DNA of 64,000 nt, from assembly GCF_006517275.1 (NCBI RefSeq), contig NZ_CP041191.1, forward strand, positions 2,909,001 to 2,973,000, in the 5' to 3' direction. The notes beneath the pieces were generated by a model. It ran no database searches and was not told where the DNA came from. It saw nothing but the letters and a program-made list of their open reading frames with translations. Positions 62,155-64,000 of this stretch are shown in pieces; the first letter of the stretch is position 1, and the number at the start of each line of letters is the position of its first letter. The translations under genes and the position numbers were made by a program. The stretch comes from Labrenzia sp. PHM005. GTDB taxonomy: Bacteria; Pseudomonadota; Alphaproteobacteria; Rhizobiales; Stappiaceae.

Positions 62155-63303
62155 ATGGCATTCTTGGAAAAAAACATTGCGCCGGAGATGCATCTTGAAA
62201 CCGATGATGCTGGCCGCCAGTTTCTATCTCTTTCTGGCGACTGGACGGTCAGTACGCTTGCAGAAGCCGATCGGCAGATCGAGACGCTCGAAATTGCCAA
62301 GGACAAATTGACCTGCATCGACGTGTCGAACATTGGACATTTGGACACCAGCGGAGCCTGGTTGATCCACCGGACCCGTGGTCAATTGGAGTTCAGCGGC
62401 CGTAAAGTTGAATTGACTGGCCTCAGCGAGGTTCGGCGGAGCCTGTTCAAAGAGATAGAACGCCATCATCCGCCGCGTTGGTCTCCGGACCGGTCCGGTT
62501 TCACCATTGTCGGTTTTTTGGAAGCGACCGGCCGTCAGATGGTGGAAGCTTACAAAGACGCCCTCGCCATGCTGCACATTCTTGGGTCTTTGGGGATGGT
62601 GCTGTCTACAGTGCTTCTGCAGCCCAAACGCCTGCGCAGCATTGCCATCGCCGTTCAATTTGACCGCAGCTGTATTGGCGCAGTGCCGATTGTTGCGCTG
62701 ATGAGTTTTCTGATCGGGGCGATCATCTCGCAGCAGGGCGGATTTTATCTGAAGCAGTTCGGCGCTGATATCTTTGTTGTTGATTTGGCTGGGATCTTGG
62801 TGCTCCGGGAAATTGGGGTCATTCTGACTGCGATCATGGTTGCGGGCCGGTCCGGCTCCGCGTTTACCGCTGAACTCGGCGCAATGCGGATGCAGGAAGA
62901 GGTCGATGCGCTTCATGTCATCGGGCTGAGCGTTACCGAAGTTCTTGTGCTGCCACGTATTCTGGCTTTGATGATTGCCTTGCCGATCCTCACATTCGTG
63001 GCTGACATGGCCGCTCTGTTTGGTGCCGGGCTAATCACTTGGGTTTATCTGGACATTCCACCGGCAGCATTCCTTGTTCAGCTGAAAGCCGCAATCACGG
63101 TGAACACTTTTGTTGTCGGTCTCATCAAGGCGCCGTTCATGGCGCTGATCGTCGGACTGATTGCTTGTGTCGAAGGACTCAAGGTTGAAGGCTCTTCGGA
63201 ATCGCTCGGTCGGCACACAACCATGTCGGTGGTCAAGGCGATCTTCCTGGTGATTGTCGTCGACGGTTTTTTTGCGATCTTCTTCGCGGCGATTGGAGTG
63301 TAA
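62155..63303 (+). CDS. mlaE: MlaE-family ABC permease with N-terminal STAS domain
   Basis: Permease of the Mla phospholipid transport system that keeps the outer membrane asymmetric. 382 residues, about 120 more than E. coli MlaE. The extra N-terminus is a STAS-like domain ('CIDVSNIGHLDTSGAWLIHR', ~45-65), the fold that E. coli supplies as the separate protein MlaB. The permease part includes 'ISQQGGFYLKQFGADIFVVD' and 'GRSGSAFTAELGAMRMQEEV' with the conserved Glu/Arg loop. It ends 7 bp before mlaF. Confidence 0.92.
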   Translation: MAFLEKNIAPEMHLETDDAGRQFLSLSGDWTVSTLAEADRQIETLEIAKDKLTCIDVSNIGHLDTSGAWLIHRTRGQLEFSGRKVELTGLSEVRRSLFKEIERHHPPRWSPDRSGFTIVGFLEATGRQMVEAYKDALAMLHILGSLGMVLSTVLLQPKRLRSIAIAVQFDRSCIGAVPIVALMSFLIGAIISQQGGFYLKQFGADIFVVDLAGILVLREIGVILTAIMVAGRSGSAFTAELGAMRMQEEVDALHVIGLSVTEVLVLPRILALMIALPILTFVADMAALFGAGLITWVYLDIPPAAFLVQLKAAITVNTFVVGLIKAPFMALIVGLIACVEGLKVEGSSESLGRHTTMSVVKAIFLVIVVDGFFAIFFAAIGV

Positions 63304-63310
63304 CGGCAAT

Positions 63311-64000
63311 ATGGCGGTTTCTGAGATCCAATCGGCTGACGGCACAAAAAAGCCGGTACAGAGCACGTCTGAAAACATCCTCTCTGTCAGGGACATCACT
63401 GTCGGATTCGGTTCCAAGATTATCTTGCAGGATCTCGATCTTGATGTGCGCCGGGGCGAAGTGCTCGGATTTGTCGGGGGCTCGGGAACAGGCAAATCAG
63501 TTCTGATGCGCACGATCCTAGGGCTAACCCCTAAAAGAGCAGGCAAGATCAGCGTTTTTGGTCACGACCTCGCCTCGGCCAGCCCCAAGATCCGCAAAAC
63601 AATTGAGCGGCGCTGGGGCGTGTTGTTTCAGCAGGGCGCCTTGTTCTCGTCGTTGACGGTCAAACAGAACATTCAAGTGCCGATGCGCGAGCATTTGAAA
63701 CTGCCGCAACAGCTAATGGATGAGTTGGCAACATTGAAACTGGAGTTGGTTGGCCTGCCCCAAGACGCTGCAGATAAATTGCCAGCAGAATTGTCCGGCG
63801 GCATGGTCAAACGGGCGAGCCTTGCACGCGCCCTTGCACTGGACCCGGATTTGGTGTTTCTGGACGAACCAACGTCCGGTCTGGATCCAATTGGGGCCGC
63901 TGCGTTCGATTCGTTGATTGCCAATTTGAGCTCTACTCTGGATTTGACCGTTTATATGGTTACTCACGACCTCGATAGTCTGCATTCCATCTGTGACCGG
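63311..64000 (+). CDS. mlaF: MlaF-family ABC ATP-binding protein, cut by the window edge
   Basis: Visible part 230 residues, open at the right edge. Starts 'MAVSEIQSADGTKKPVQS', followed by Walker A 'GGSGTGKSVLMRTILG', Q-loop 'GVLFQQGALFSSLTVKQNIQ', signature 'LPAELSGGMVKRASLARALA', Walker B 'DLVFLDEPTSGLDPIGAAAF' and H-loop 'MVTHDLDSLHSICDR'. The SGGM signature variant is typical of MlaF. It powers the phospholipid transporter with the MlaE just upstream. mlaD (the MCE protein) is expected to follow outside the window. Confidence 0.93.
   Translation, partial: MAVSEIQSADGTKKPVQSTSENILSVRDITVGFGSKIILQDLDLDVRRGEVLGFVGGSGTGKSVLMRTILGLTPKRAGKISVFGHDLASASPKIRKTIERRWGVLFQQGALFSSLTVKQNIQVPMREHLKLPQQLMDELATLKLELVGLPQDAADKLPAELSGGMVKRASLARALALDPDLVFLDEPTSGLDPIGAAAFDSLIANLSSTLDLTVYMVTHDLDSLHSICDR

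Overview
The window looks like chromosome of a marine, heterotrophic alphaproteobacterium. The closest match by feel is the Stappiaceae (Roseibium/Labrenzia type). That placement is inference from gene content: a fructose ABC system of the rhizobial Frc type, an Entner-Doudoroff gene set, a delta-class carbonic anhydrase, a dgcN-dgcA pair for D-glutamate, SbmA/BacA and an R-body locus. I saw no rRNA, tRNA, CRISPR array, transposase or prophage.

Layout. 1-1150: a decayed gene on the minus strand and a gene-poor stretch. 1151-5609: an R-body (reb) locus, with an ECF sigma factor, three short RebB-family proteins, one long RebB-like protein and three unrecognised proteins packed between them. 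5752-10257: tRNA hydroxylase trhO, two paralogous secreted repeat proteins, and a LysR / DoxX / glutathionyl-hydroquinone reductase module that matches E. coli yhaJ-yqjF-yqjG. 10293-14115: an SMP-30 lactonase, an Lrp regulator divergent from alanine dehydrogenase, and three tandem glycine-zipper lipoproteins. 14366-27503: sugar catabolism (pgi, eda, edd, zwf, a PfkB kinase, frcACB and a ROK repressor). Three of its transcription units carry the same 14-bp palindrome TTAAATCGATTTAA. A carbonic anhydrase and a PilZ protein are interspersed.

27875-46501: adenine deaminase, an orphan Flp pilin flanked by two candidate small RNAs and preceded by a large inverted repeat, an AAA ATPase, an acyl-CoA ligase, a WYL regulator, two DMT transporters, an orphan molybdenum hydroxylase subunit, an adenylate cyclase next to a GGDEF-EAL protein, and an SbmA/BacA transporter that lacks the usual first membrane segment. 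46641-49542: a TPP riboswitch, a 26-codon leader ORF, thiM, thiD and an orphan TRAP binding protein in one thiamine-salvage operon. 50255-64000: a FadL porin, an SDR, an LpxH-like hydrolase with a glycosyltransferase, a threonine dehydratase, a globin-coupled chemoreceptor next to a CheZ with an unusual tail, an MFS transporter, dgcA-dgcN, and mlaE-mlaF (mlaF runs off the right edge).

How the genes fit together. Fructose taken up by FrcBCA can be phosphorylated by the PfkB kinase, turned to glucose-6-phosphate by Pgi and degraded by Zwf, Edd and Eda. The shared palindrome suggests one regulator for pgi, zwf and edd-eda. The most unusual content is the R-body locus, the coupled leader ORF behind the TPP riboswitch, the FliM-like repeats in the CheZ tail, and the RNA-like structures around the flp gene.
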